Assembly (NCBI GenBank): GCA_004154925.1
Contig: QJNS01000051.1
Coordinates: 186,001-250,000, forward strand
Length of the DNA: 64,000 nt
Origin: Monosporascus cannonballus
Lineage: Eukaryota; Ascomycota; Sordariomycetes; Xylariales
Direction of reading: 5' to 3'
Below are positions 13,860 to 26,643 of the stretch, in pieces (within the stretch, counting starts at the first letter, position 1; each line of letters opens with the position of its first letter). The translations under genes were made by a program, and so were the position numbers. Below the pieces are notes generated by a model. It worked only from the letters and a program-made list of their open reading frames with translations. It was not told the origin of the DNA and made no database searches.

Positions 13860-14172
13860 TTATTTCTCTTTTCCAAGGATCTTTGTCCTAAAGATAAGTA
13901 CCGTAAGTGGCCACTTTATTTTGTTGTAAAAAATTGGAAACGTTTTAGCTAACTTTACCATAACAGGACGTATTCAAAAAAAAAGAAAACCTCGCCTAAA
14001 TTAACGCGATTCCCGTAACGCTCGAGCTAACTCAATAAAAAAATTTGGCGTTAGGGCTTTTCCTTACTTTAATTGTATTCGTCTTAGCGAAACCGAATAT
14101 TTTTTTGTTTTTAACATATCAAGTTACGATTATTGTATTCGTCGTTAGCGTCTGGCTTATAACATTTTAATT

Positions 14173-14391
14173 ATGAACTTTTTGGCGAAATTAGGCGAAA
14201 TGTACAATCGGCTGGAAAAAAAGCAAAAAAAAGCGGAGGACTCCTTAATCGAATACCAGGAGGCTGCCAAAAAGAAAACAAAAGAGTTTATTGGTCGGAT
14301 AAGGCGTTTACGTTTCCAGCAAGAAATTTTAAAAAAAAAGGTTATGGCCATTTTAAAAAAAAGAAAGGAGTTAAATCGGTTAAAAAAATAG
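14173..14391 (+). pseudogene. Antisense coiled-coil-like ORF in the 3' region of G3
   Basis: 72-codon plus-strand frame, antisense to the element, lying between the chromodomain remnant and the 3' LTR. The product is rich in Lys, Glu, Arg and Leu, with heptad-like spacing (EKKQKKAEDSL, GRIRRLRFQQEILKK, KKRKELNRLKK). After the first stop the same frame continues with EKLKEK, so the original was longer. Comparable antisense frames occur in G4 (36360-36584) and G5 (58893-58681), sharing a core of the form R(x)2K/QxxL...A/R...DLxELxK. The ATG at 14173 is the first in the frame after an in-frame TAG. The segment keeps more CA dinucleotides than its surroundings. From general knowledge, Arg/Glu/Leu-rich hypothetical proteins of this kind are common in fungal genomes as antisense products of such elements; function unknown. 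Confidence 0.55.
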
Positions 14392-14561
14392 GAAAAGTTA
14401 AAAGAAAAATAGTATTGCGTAAACGTAAAGCAAGCATAATTTATTTCTAAAATGGATGCCGTTTTAAAGGCGTTTATCTTTTTCGATTAAAACGCCGAAA
14501 GTTTAGATTTAAGCGGGGGACCGTTATCGCCTATAACCTTGGCCGTACTGGAAACGGTCGG

Positions 14562-14740
14562 TTAAAATTCTGGCGGTAAAACGTCTTAACCAGGTTTATC
14601 GTATTCGTTAAATGGTTAAATGGTTTCCATATGTTTTCTTCGTATAAGTATTTTTCCCATTTAACTAGGTACTAAACTTTATTTTTAACTATTTTAAAAT
14701 CTAATATTCGTTCGATTTCATATTCGTCGGAATCCTTTTT
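14562..14740 (-). pseudogene. Chromodomain remnant of G3
   Basis: Minus-strand reading gives EYEIERILDFKIVKNKV, a stop, then YLVKWEKYLYEENIWKP and HLTNTINLVKTF. This is the chromodomain pattern (Y.VE.IL, YLVKW.GY, .NTWEP..NL). It sits at the C-terminus of pol, as in chromoviruses, where it is thought to guide integration to marked chromatin. One internal stop and the TWEP-to-IWKP change mark decay. Confidence 0.85.
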
Positions 14741-15199
14741 AAGTTCTAGGTCTGTTTTTAACAGGGCGTTTTTAAATGCTGGTTCAAATAAAGAAATATG
14801 AAAAATAAAGTATATTCTTATATTTTTGGGTAACGACAATCGGTAATTATTTTTAAAAATAACTTTATCGACTTTAAATAAATTAAATTTCTTAAAATCG
14901 AACTTGTTACTAGGTTTTTTTGTTTTAATTTATAAGATATTCGAAATTACGTTTTATTTTTGGCGTAACAAATAAACCTTGTTTCCTCTCGTTAAAATTA
15001 GTTCCTCAATTTTCTTTTTATTATAATATTAGGCCATTTTTTGCTGGAGAAACTTTAATTTATTATGCAAACGAATTTAAATCGTTTTGATTTCTGCTAT
15101 TAATATTTTTACTTTTAGGGCAATCGTAGCAATTTTTGGTACCTTATTAAGCAACTATTTAAATCGTTCCGTTTTTGTTTTATATCCGTATACAGCTGT

Positions 15200-15770
15200 A
15201 TAAGGAAATACGCTTATATCCTCGTGAACAAATATATTATACGCAATTTATGCCAATAATAAAAACTTTACCTAATTATCTTGTTAGTAATTAATATAAT
15301 TTCGGAAATATTGTTCCAGCATTTAATTAAATCGTTTTATCTAATTATCCGTTTAGGGGTAATACGTTATTAAAAATTTGAACTTAGTACCGATTTGTTT
15401 AAAAAAATTGATGCCGAATTTAGAAATAAATAACGTATCTTTATCGGAGATAACTTTTTCTGGTATTCCGTTCTTATCCAAATAATATCTAATAAAGGCA
15501 TATATTAATTATTTTACCGTCGCGTTTCCTTTAAAAAATAAAAAATACCTATATTTAGTAAATCTGTTAACGATTACCCATATTCTATCGTATTCGATTC
15601 CAATAACTGGATTTTTTAATAAAAATAAGCTAATAATAAAGTCCTAAATTATAGCATTCTATGTTTTATTTGGAATTTTAATAGGTTATAATAATCCGTA
15701 CGGTTTATGGCATACCGCTTTGGCCTTATTGCAAATATTATAATTCTTAATTACCTTTTTAATTATTCGG
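15200..15770 (-). pseudogene. Integrase remnant of G3
   Basis: Readable in one minus-strand frame over about 190 codons. It shows the end of the HHCC zinc domain (NYNICNKAKAVCHKPYGLL), then a segment where chromoviruses have the first catalytic Asp, then VIVNRFTKYRYF (about 15545-15571) and KVISDKDTLFISKFG (about 15437-15454, second catalytic Asp kept in SDKD). In VIVNRFTKY the Asp usual in VDR(L/F)TK is Asn, a G-to-A change. The pattern is that of Tf1/MAGGY-type integrases. Confidence 0.85.
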
Positions 15771-16269
15771 CGTAATTTTGGGAAATCGTATTTTTTTAAT
15801 AATTATCTAATGGTTTTAAAAATGCCTTAGTATCCGTACAATAGATTTTCGTAAAATTCCCTTACAAATTATTCCTATTAATCCTTTGGAACGTAAATTT
15901 TGCTATAATATAATAACTGGTTTTTTGGTTATCTTTTTAGCTGCTAAACCTTTTTTTATTCCTTTTCGTCGTAAAAATTCCGGAACCGTATTAAAAGTTC
16001 GAAAGATAGCTTTTTTAAGATTTCGTATAATTATATTGTACTATTCTGGTTATATTATAATATTTATATACTTCTTTTGGGAATTTTGGAATTATAATCG
16101 CCTTTGCAATTAAGAATATCCGCCTGGATATTTTTTTTTCCTTTAATATGATATATTTTGAAGTTAAATTTCGACCGGAAAATTATCCAAGTCTTATATT
16201 TTTTATTCAGTTCTTATACCTTCATAAACCGGGTAAGGTTTTTATGATTAAAATAAATATCGAAAGGTT

Positions 16270-16740
16270 TTTTCGTTCTATTAAAAAAAGGCTTTTATTT
16301 TTTAAAGGCGTTAATAATCGTTAATAATTCTTTATCGTAAATTGGATATTTGAATTTTGCATTTCGGAATGCTTTTAAGTAATATGCCATTAGGTACCAT
16401 TTGCCGTTATCCTTTAGTTATTTTAGGACGGTATTTAAGGCATAGTCTGAAATATCAATCTTTAGGCGTTTTTTCTTGTCGGCGTTGGGTAATCTTATTA
16501 TGGGTTCGCTAGTAATTATATTTTTTAAGATCTGGAATATTTCTTTTGCCTTTTCTAGGAGTTCGAATTTTTTTCCTACATATTTTTTGGTAATAAGTTT
16601 CGTTAATGGCCTAATTATATCTCCGTATCCCTTAATTAGGCCACGTACGTAACCCGTAAATCCTAAGATCTGCCGGATATCTGTGACGGTCGCCTTATTG
16701 GGGATAGGCCAATCCTTAACTACTTCCTTCTTAGAACGTT
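16270..16740 (-). pseudogene. RT thumb/connection and RNase H remnant of G3
   Basis: A nearly uninterrupted minus-strand frame starts with VVKDWPIPNKATVTDIRQILGF, then GYVRGLIKGYGDIIRPLTKL and FQILKNIITSEPIIRLPN. This is the canonical region after the RT palm (WP.P....D...FLGF..YYR.FI..Y). It runs straight into the RNase H motif KIDISDYA (family: ETDASDYA), NGKWYLMAYY and FKYPIYDKELLTII. The first RNase H Asp is present. It is the best preserved coding stretch of any element in the window. Confidence 0.88.
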
Positions 16741-16744
16741 AAAT

Positions 16745-17030
16745 CTGGATTTTCTTAATAACATAACAGATTTTTTGGTTGTTTTCTTCGGGTGGCTCGT
16801 TTTCCCATAAAAGTGTCTGATATTTCCAGTTGATATATGGATTGCTAGATTTAAGTTATGGCATTCCCAGAATGGTATCGTACCCAGAAATGTCGGCAAT
16901 ATTTAGCGAAATCCGTTCTTGGTATTCCTAAATCCGTACTAGGAGTTTTTCAATTTTTCGAAGGATTTGTCCGTTTTCGTATATAAATAAGCTTCCGTCC
17001 ATTGTACGTAGTTTATAAAATTTCAACTTG
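16745..17030 (-). pseudogene. Aspartic protease remnant of G3, fused to RT thumb by deletion
   Basis: Minus-strand reading gives NIADISGYDTILGMP (about 16920-16860) and NPYINWKYQTL. These match the C-terminal half of gypsy proteases (hD.ILG..WL...NP.IDW). Only about 40 codons separate this from VVKDWPIPNKAT of the RT thumb, where a full element has the whole fingers and palm. The YxDD box and the flanking RT blocks (LRFCVDYR type) are missing from the element, so this is a junction left by an internal deletion. Confidence 0.75.
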
Positions 17031-18129
17031 TATTTCCAAAGAATTTGATACTTTTTTATTATTACAGGAAAAATAAAATTATTTTTTGCTTCCGAATCGA
17101 TTATAACCTTAAACGTTTTATTTTTATACCGAAAAGAAATCTTTATTTAATTACGTAATCCTTTTGTTGTCTTATATAAGGTTTTATATAATAAGGTTTT
17201 TCGATGCCTTATTTTCGAAAGCCTTTGTCATTTTTTAATTAACGCGGTTTGCTTATAAAGAAACGTTTCCATTTTCGAACTTTTTTAGCCGCATACTTAG
17301 TACAATGGTTGTCCATGTATTTGTACCACCTTTTCTTGCCTAATTAGCATCTAAGGGTAATTATTTTCTTCTGGCCCGTCTTTTGGTTTTATATTTTCTG
17401 AATTATAGGGTCGGAAAGGTGTACCTCCGAAAAAGGTATTCCTATATTTAGGAGCTCGTATTAAATGCAAAACGTCGGGGCGTAACATAAACATCCTTGT
17501 AATATGGCCTTCCGACTCCGTTCTGAATTAGTATATAAATAACAAAATTTAAGGTATTTTGGCTATCGGGAGGTTTCTGTATATCTGTACGGGTTATCTG
17601 GTTCGGTAAATGTTTTTTCGTCCCATTTAGGCCAAAAGTTATTATTTTTTTGGCTTTAAGATAAACGAAATAATCGTTACGGTAATAAACGGTAAAGTAC
17701 AGCAGGTTATAAGGGTTTACCGATAATATTTTCGGGTAAATAATGCATTTAGGGAGTTTGTAAAACTCCGGAGATAATTATCCGTAATTATTAGTATTTG
17801 GTCGAAATTAACCGTTTTTTATATGTATTTTATATTTCTGGGAATTAAGGTAATACTGGTATCCTAATTCCATAATTATCCTAAAAGCCATTTATCCTAA
17901 ATAATACTTATAGGTTTTAACTTTAAAGTTTTGGCAAATGGAATAATTTTCGTACTTTGGGTTATCGTTCTAAATCTGAATAATTATGGCAATAATAAAT
18001 TTTGGCTGGAGGGAAATCGAGTTAACTTTTTTTTTTCTTTTCTACTTTATTGTCGGTTTTTTGTTTAGCCGTTTTGGTTTTTTTCTGGGGTTAAGAAATC
18101 TTTTCTTTTTTGGAGTTTTTCTTAATAAA

Positions 18130-18444
18130 GGAGTAATATTTATTTTTGAAATGCCCCTTTTTGCCATAATTAAAACATTCCACTTTGGACTTATTTTTCT
18201 TAGGCTTTTTCGAAACGGTATTTGCTTTTTTCTAAGGCTTGCCCTTATTCTTTTTATTTCGGCTATTAGAGCCTTTATTATTATTTCGCTTATTGGTCCT
18301 TTTCTTTTCGAGGTATCGGTCGAAAATAAGTCGGTCGGCAATAATAACCTTATCGGTATATTCTGGGAAGGATCCAATTTTTGGTTCTTTATATATCTTA
18401 TCTTTAACTAAGGGCTTTAGGCCGTCATAATAAAGGTAAAACAA
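18130..18444 (-). pseudogene. Gag remnant of G3 with CCHC zinc knuckle
   Basis: The capsid end reads FYLYYDGLKPLVKDKIYKEP, then FPEYTDKVIIADRLIFDRYLEKK (18444 downwards). This resembles the fungal gag pattern YDGLKD.VKDE..R and A...D.RL.ERR.EK. In another frame it is followed by CFNYGKKGHFKNKYY (about 18177-18136), a CX2CX4HX4C knuckle in which the second and fourth Cys have become Tyr by TGT-to-TAT changes. Gag would package the element RNA. The frame change and lost Cys show it is dead. Confidence 0.8.
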
Positions 18445-19498
18445 CGCATTCTCCGATAGGTTGGAAATAACAGCAAAGCAATTAAACTCCGTTATATATT
18501 CGGCGGCTAACTTAATTTAGTAAAAAAAATGTAATTGCTTAATAACATCTTATTTTTTATCGGGATTTCCGAACAAAGTTCGTATTCGTTTTTCGAAATG
18601 GTCGTATTTATTAAAAATATAATTAATTATGTCCGAAAAATTATCCGGATAATTTTTTAAGTAATTTTTTATAATAAGTTCGAATTATAAAAGAATTTTC
18701 CTAATAAGTAATTATAAAATAACTATTATCTTCTAATAGTTTTCGGTTAAAAATTTTTCATAAAATTTAAAGTAAAACCTAATTTACACTAGGAATTTTT
18801 CCGGGTCCTTAAATCCATCATAAAGCTTAAAGGGATTTGGCTTATAGCCCTTAACGTCTGGCATTCCTTGGTAACTGGGAGGTGGAATAATTTTTTCGCG
18901 TATCTGGTTTATTCCGAATAATGGCAAAATTAAAGTTTTTTCTGGAGTTTATTTTATTCCGAACAAAGGTGGTCGAAAGTTATTTCCTTAGTTTCGTCCC
19001 ATAGAAAAGCCAAATTAAGGAAAAGTCGTTTTTTTTCCTTTGGCGAATCAAATATTTTTTCCTTTAAGCTTTTAACTTTTTATGCCAAAAGGTCCAATTT
19101 TTCTTCCATAATAAGTTTTTTTTCTTTTCCCTTTAGGACTTCGGCTCCATATTTTTCCTTAGCCCCCTTCTTAATTACTTTTTCCTCCGATTCCTTTCCC
19201 TGGATTTCGATGGTATCCTTAGGGGTCGGGGTAAGTTATTATCTGGGCTACGAGGATAATCCTTCTTAAGATCAAATAATAAGGGGTATTATGTTATTAA
19301 TTAATTAAAGAACTTTTTCTATAAGGGGTAAATTATTTAATTTAGTTACTAATCTTTTATTAGCTAATAACGGGAATCGGATATATTATTTATTTTCTGA
19401 ATATCATTTTATAATATTATTTTTATTAAGTTCAGAAAAACTTATACCTAATTAGGCTTTAAATTATTCGTCGGCTATTAATTAAGGAATTATCAAAA

Positions 19499-19917
19499 TA
19501 TAACGAACTTATTATATATCTACCTGGAGGTATAAGTAATATCCGAAATAAAATCTTAATTTGCAAATAACAATAAGGCGAAAAATAATTTAGTGGTTTA
19601 TTCGTTAAAAAAATTTAAAAACTTTTCCTTTTATTAAAAAACGGTATAATTACCTTTTGGTTGAAAACTTAAATTAATAACTAAGGAGCGAAATTAAATA
19701 GGTATTATTTATATAAAAAACCGATTTATTATATATCCCAACTTCTTAAAATAAGTATGTCGTAGATCTACGTAATCTATATGATCTGGTCCAGATCACT
19801 TAAATTACTTAGATCACTTAAAAAACCAAGCTTTCCTGTCCGGAGTTTTCCCGTGACAGGTCCGCGCTAGTCCTCACAATAGGTCTCCTCGAGACAGGAA
19901 CTCCTGTTCCTGTAACA
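19499..19917 (-). repeat. 5' LTR of G3
   Basis: 419-bp partner of 13440-13859. It keeps more G/C than the other copy at its right end (CCTGTCCGGAGTTTTCCCGTGACAGG region, 19834-19860, an imperfect inverted repeat). It ends CCTGTAACA followed by the GTACT duplication at 19918-19922. Confidence 0.92.
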
Positions 19918-22900
19918 GTACTGTATTTAACTGTTTATGTTTATTTATTTTAAAAGTATAATATTATGATTATAATTACTATAGCATTGCTCTTTTAAGC
20001 CTTTTTACGCCATTTTAACGTTTTTCTTATTTTTAACTTCATATTTTCTTTACTGTAATACAACAATATTTCTCTTATATTGAATTATTTATATATATTA
20101 ATTTGACGTCGTATTATATTAACTATTAACTTTTGCAAAACTATATATTTTTCTAATTGTAATAGTAATATGTTTTAAATTTCGTTTTTATTATTTCATT
20201 TTTATAGCAATCCAAATTTTATATTTTATAGTAATCCTTGAAGTACACATTAATTAATAGAAATAACGTCACGCAATGTTAGTTTTACGTTATAATTTTA
20301 TTATTATATACACCCTTTGAAGTGTAATATGAAAACCTTTATTTAATTAAATACCACATTTTTTTCTCTTAAACTATAACATAAATAATACTATTATCTT
20401 AAATATTCACAGTTGCAAAATTTAGAAACACTTAAAAAAACTTGGTTAAAATATTTATATTACTAATTCAACTTTAGATTTATATTGCCTTATCGTAATC
20501 GGGAACATATTTTAAAGGTTACGACTTCGCCTGCGACGCAACAGCTGCAACTACAACTATAATCTCTAATTAAAAAATACCTGTTAAACGTCCAACATAT
20601 TAAATGAACCCATTTGAAAATCTTTCCAAAAATCATAAACTCTCCAAGATAAGGCCTGATATTAAATTATCAGTTTTTGATCCTATTTAGCGTATTTTAA
20701 TATAAATCTTTAAAATGTTCAAACAAACTTGATAAATAATTCTGTAATTTAATATTATATGAGTTATAATTACAAAATATTAATATAAAATTAAACTTTT
20801 TATTTTTACAAATCGGTTTAATTTAATTTAAAAAGCCAATAATATTATAAATTTAATAAAATGGTAACGATTGCTCTCTTATATATATAACATTTTACCT
20901 TATTTTTGTTAACATGGTAATAATATAACTTTACCATTTAAAATAATAATGTATAAGGTTTAAAGTTATTCCCGGCCAATCATGAAGTATATTTTTGTAT
21001 TAATTAAATAAAATCATATATCGAAAACCTTAAAATACATCATTTAAACTTTGAAATATTTAATTTCTTATAGTAAAATATTTATCGTTGTACAATAGTT
21101 TTACTGAAGTTTTATTAATATAAACGTAAATAACTTGTATATTAACATTGCATATATCGCCGATAACTTTAAAGAAGCTTTGCGATGTTCATTTGTTCGC
21201 CTTATTTTTTACGTTATATTTATTATATTAAACCATATTTAGGAGAAAAATAGATATATATAAAATATAATTTTGTTTTCGAAAAATATAAATATTCATT
21301 CGTTATTAAAATAAATTTAAAAAAGTTGTTAAGTGTTTAAACCTTTTTAAATTAATCAAGTAAATTATTATAGAAACTATATAGTTAAATATCTTAATTA
21401 CAAGAACTGTTATTTTACTAAATTTATATTTTGCGTTGAGTCGTACAGGCGTAAATGTGAAAATATTTAATTTAAAAATATTTTATCACATAATTATATG
21501 AAAACGTAATTATATTATTTTTAAATTTAAATTAATATTACATCATAAGTTTTAAGAATTTTTATTAAACCTTATTTTCGAAAAGGGTATAATTTAATTA
21601 TTATCGACAAGATATATTTCTTAGCATAACTAAAAATGTTTCGTTTAAAACTATTAACATTTTTAATTTATATTTGTTTTCTTTTTTTAGATATAATAGT
21701 TTATAAATTCAATTACTGCTAATCGTTTGTTAAAAAAACTAAAATAGAATAGATGCCGTTAAATAGAAGTTTTAAATAAACATATCTAAAAAACGGGAAT
21801 CCGGTATTTTAATATCAATTGTTCTGAAAGAAAACTGAATATTTCATTTATATTTTAAATGTAATGTTTTCATTGAAGTTATTTACACTGTTAATATATA
21901 ATATATCCGCATAATTAAAATATTTCCTTTTATGTAAATGTCTGTTTAACTTATATTATTAATATTATTAAATGTTTTAAAAGTAATACGAAATTTATAA
22001 ATATTCGAAAATATTTAATATATATAATAATAAATTAAAAATATTGAATAAAACTTTTAAAAGAATTGTTCAAGTTTTATAATTTGGAAATATGTTATCA
22101 AAAATATTTTACTTATATAATAATGTAAAAGAGTATTATATTTAATCCGTATCGTGATATTTATTATATTTTTAAATTATGTATATTTTTTACAAATGTA
22201 AATGGAACACTATTATAAAATATATTATAAATACTTGTATAGGCAATTTAAAATATTAAGTCCATTTAATATATTATGCTTATAAATAACTTAATATAAT
22301 ACTTATAAATATATTATACTATGTCTATTGTATTAAACGATTATTCAATTTAAAACAGAATTACGTATTATAAAAAAATCAAATGAATATAAGAAAATAC
22401 ATGTCCAATTAGCCAACTTTTATAATATCTATAAAAATATTAAGATCGCAATAAAAAACCATGTAATGGATTTAAATATTAAAAAACGATATATAATTTA
22501 ATAGTTACGTTCTCATGTAAAACAAAATAAGTATTTAATTTTGATCTTGTTTTTCAATTAATTTAAATATTATTTATATTATTCAGAACCCTTCAAAATA
22601 AAATAAATTTAATTAACGGTACCGGATAGAAATGTAGCTTCAATAATATAACTTATTTAACGGCATATATATATATATACAGATTTTAATATATTTAAAA
22701 AATAATAAAGTTGTTATATTAAACAAAAACCGTTATAGTATTATTTTAGTTAAGGTGCAATATAATATATATATATATATTTACTTTAGTTCATATAATA
22801 CACTCGTTAAATTCGACAATACTAATATTAAAATAATGAAAAACCTATTTCATAAAATGAGCCGTTCAAATATAAATATACTTGAAGAGAAAGGATAAAT

Positions 22901-23792
22901 TAGCGAATTATTTCATATATTCATTTTTTTTTCAATAATAAAACGAAATGAAGTTTAATTTTTATTAAGTGTAAATAATTACAAGTAGTAGATTTATAAA
23001 TAAAGTAACCGAAATCAAAAATTAATATTTATTTTAAAATATGATGGTATTAACTAAGCTTATTTTGGAATTAGATAAATAATAATGTTAAAACATGTAT
23101 GACAACAATTTACATCTGAAATTATATAAAATATAAAACAAAAATATACGATAGATTACATACAAAATATAAATAAATATTCTAAAATGGCCAAATGCTC
23201 TTAATTAGAAGTAGCAGCATTTTATTCTTATATTAGAGATCGATATATATAAAGTATGAATTAATACTATATTACAAATTCAACAAATACTGGAAAAAAT
23301 AATAAACTCGCCATAAATCATATTTAGTTTTAATTAAAGTATATCGTATATATCCGTTTCGTGCAAATTAATAATTTGCTAAATAACGTTATTTTTTACA
23401 ATTTAAATATTAAACCGATATATAATTTCTGGCTTTGGACAATTTGGAATTATTATTTCAATCATAATAACACATATATTTATACGCGTAAATTGTTATA
23501 TTTTAAAATGTTCTATATACAACTTTTCTTTGTTCTCTTTATATATAAAATCGACACAAAAATTAATGTTTTTTAGTAGTTTGAATTATCTAAAAAATTT
23601 TTGGATATTATATTTCTATTCGTATAATATGTTTATTTTTATAATTTTACCAAAAAGGCCGGTATTATCAAAACAAAATAATTTGCCATTTAATCTTATA
23701 ACATTATACCGAAAAAACATATTAAAATAGTATTTTGTTAAAAATACAAAATTTACACATTGGAATAAAATAGTATTTATTAATAATATATA

Positions 23793-23842
23793 ATATTTAA
23801 TAAATAATAATAATAATAATAATAATAAAAATAATAATTTAA
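23793..23842. repeat. AAT trinucleotide microsatellite
   Basis: Short run of (AAT)n with a few interruptions, about ten units, in AT-rich DNA. A smaller (ATT)n run lies at 24166-24180. Replication slippage in biased DNA explains both. Confidence 0.8.
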
Positions 23843-26585
23843 AAGTTGAATACGACACTAACCTAAAAACAGAAAACGTAATCCGGCGGATTTTAATTAA
23901 TGGCGATAAGAAAAATCAAATGTAATTTCGACATCATATTATAAGCGTAAAATAAAATAAGTATTAACATTTATTTAAAATCATAACATATTATCAATAT
24001 ATTATATATTTATTATATTTATTATTCTTTAATATATATAGGTGTATTTGAAATATTAATTTGATTCAACCCTTAATCATGATATATTATAGTAAATATA
24101 AAATATATATTTAAAAATAAAATTATTAACGAAATTTAAATGTTTGAAATTTTAATAATCACTTATTATTATTATTATTAACAAATAATTGTTTTAAAGA
24201 AGAACTTTTATATTTTAACTTTAAATTAAAATTTTAAAAATTTTATTTTTGAATTTTATTTTCAAATTTGTTATATTACGGTATAAACTATTTTACTTCT
24301 CATAAAATCGATAAAATAAAAGATCGATTATACGGGTAAATAAATAATATAAACAATTTTTTTTAATATTATGAAAATTATGTTTTCATTACGTATATAT
24401 TTATTCTGGTGTTTGTTTTTTTAAATATGAATTTGCTATTTTATAACCAGAAATTACTTTTTATTTGTTAAATGTAATAAATTATGTTTTTATCTTTTAG
24501 TAAAAAACTGTGAGGGCTATTATATTTTTCGAAAGACATTTAACCTAAAATCGTAAATAGTTATTCAGATTTCATTATTGATTTCATTAGGCTTTTAATA
24601 TAGAGGTTGAAAAATAAATCTTTTCCTCTTTTTAATTTTATGCCGATTTTGTATAAATTATTTATTTTTGAGTATTTTACATTAAAATATATTAATTTCG
24701 CTTTTCAACGTATATAATGTAAAAGAATACGAACGCTCGTTTTTTTAATATTAGGTGTTCTTTCCGTTAAGTTATTTAAAATGATAGCTAATTATGAGAA
24801 ATTCTTCATATCAAAAGCCTATATATATACAATATCAATCGAATATTCAGGGTAATTACCAAGCTCTTAATATAAATGCTGAATGTATCGTAAAACTTAA
24901 AAATCTAATTTCTATATTCAGGTTATTTATTTAATATTTATATATCAATAATTACGGATTTCTGTTTTAATTAATATTGTTAAAAGGGTTCATATAAAAT
25001 ACAACATAAAGTATATAGCGATTTTGCTTTTTAATCGAAATATTAAAATAATTATATTTTTATTATCATTTATAATAGAAGACTTATAATTAGATAAATA
25101 GACCCTGAAATAATCAACGTCTCGAATTATACGGACTACTAAGATATATATATCAGTGAAATTTATTATATAGAAAACGTTTATTTTGCTGCTTTAGAAG
25201 TATATTATTTAACAATATCTATGTTTTATATCGTTCTTCACAACACAATATTATCATATAATATAAGGAATGAGTAATAGTGGTTATTATTTAATAATAT
25301 TTTTAAATTTAAATTAAATTGGCATTATACAACATTATATATTTAAGTCTGATTTTCATAACTTTTGGTAAGTTATGTATACATAATTAAAATTTCAAAA
25401 TATTTATACGAATATTATAAAGAGAGGTATATATAAAAATGATATATTAAAATTTATAAAATAACACAGAAATTAAGCTTCGGTATATATTGTAATAAAA
25501 TACGTCTAAGTAGAACTTTACAATATATAACTTTATCGAATACTTATTAAACTTTTAACATTTTTTTTCTAAATTAAAATAAAATTTAAGAAGTTACTTA
25601 TAAACTTAAAACGAAAGTATAAAAGTCTTGTAAAGAGGAATACAATTGATATCAAAACGAAATTAAATATTATGTAGATTTTTATAGATGTTTTAATTTT
25701 TTGTGATATTATTATATATTATGAAAATAAGAACACTATGTCTTTATTCAAAACATTGTACAAATAATATAATAGTAACTATATAATATTAAATATATTA
25801 TTACGTAATTGTATTTAAAAATTTCAAATATTTATAAACCTATTAATACAATCAAAGCTGAATTAAAATTAAAAGTAAACATTAAAAATATGAAACATTG
25901 TAAGAAAGCAAAATTCTTACATTTAAAAAAACTTACATAAGTTGTTGATTTTAATAAATACATAAAAAAATATAAAATATAAAATGACGATTTAACAGCA
26001 ATTAATACATTTTAAATATATAGAGCAAATATTTTTAAAATTAAGATCAGAATGTATAAATTATTACGATTATATAAATTGTTTAATACAATCAAAGATA
26101 TTAAGGTTATTATTTTTATAACAAATTAACAGTATAGAAGAAAAAAAGAGAATATTTATATATATATTTAAATAGATTTTTTTATTTTATTGTAAATGTT
26201 ATAAATCAATTTATAAAATTTCTTTGATGAAAAATACATTAAATATATTTATTATAATTACATAGTGAATGATCAATATGGTATACTGATGTCAGATTTA
26301 GTATATTTTGATAAATAGGTTTTTATTTAATAATTTGAATTGTAGTATTTATATTTTAATAATTATTATTGAAGCTTCTTGATATTTAACAGTTAACATA
26401 GATATAATACTATAAAACTTTATATCATTCATATTAAATTCTTTAATATATAATTATTTTAACAATTTATTAAAAATAAGTTAAAATATCCAGGTAGGTT
26501 ATAAACATTAAATAAACGTATAAAACTTTAGTAATTCAGTTAAAGTAATTAAATTTGCGAATAATGCCCTCGAGAAATAACTTAT

Positions 26586-26643
26586 TTTCGAAAAACAAGC
26601 GGTTTTCGAAAAAACAACCTGCACTCGAAAAACAACCTACCTT
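26586..26643 (+). repeat. Short degenerate tandem repeat (TTCGAAAAACAACCT-like)
   Basis: Three to four adjacent copies of a ~17-bp motif (CGAAAAACAA with CCTGC/CCTAC spacers) inside a slightly less AT-rich patch, 26560-26760. CA dinucleotides are kept, unlike the surroundings. No coding sense seen. Confidence 0.55.

Larger units (their letters stand above)
13440..19917 (-). mobile_element. Ty3/gypsy chromovirus G3 (RT core deleted)
   Basis: LTR retrotransposon of 6478 bp on the minus strand with 420- and 419-bp LTRs and a perfect 5-bp target duplication GTACT (13435-13439 and 19918-19922). A purine tract (GGAAAAGAGAAATAA on the minus strand) precedes the 3' LTR. Readable order along the minus strand: gag with a CCHC knuckle (about 18.4-18.1 kb), aspartic-protease region (about 17.0-16.85), the RT thumb/connection joined almost directly to the protease, RNase H (about 16.47-16.27), integrase (about 15.75-15.2) and chromodomain (14740-14562). 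An antisense frame and the 3' LTR follow. RIP is lighter here than in G2 or G4, so peptides are easier to read. Confidence 0.92.

Noticed and set aside
17986..18411. 141-codon plus-strand frame rich in Phe/Leu inside G3
   Set aside because: It lies opposite the gag zinc-knuckle segment, and its low-complexity hydrophobic content is the complement of a Lys-rich gag end.
22660..22780. TA-dinucleotide runs as possible telomere, origin or promoter signals
   Set aside because: Short AT runs are everywhere in this DNA and nothing sets these apart.
23361..23858. Overlapping 66-80 codon frames rich in Phe, Tyr, Asn and Ile
   Set aside because: Low-complexity products of AT-rich DNA without codon bias; one contains a Leu run that is just the antisense of the AAT microsatellite.
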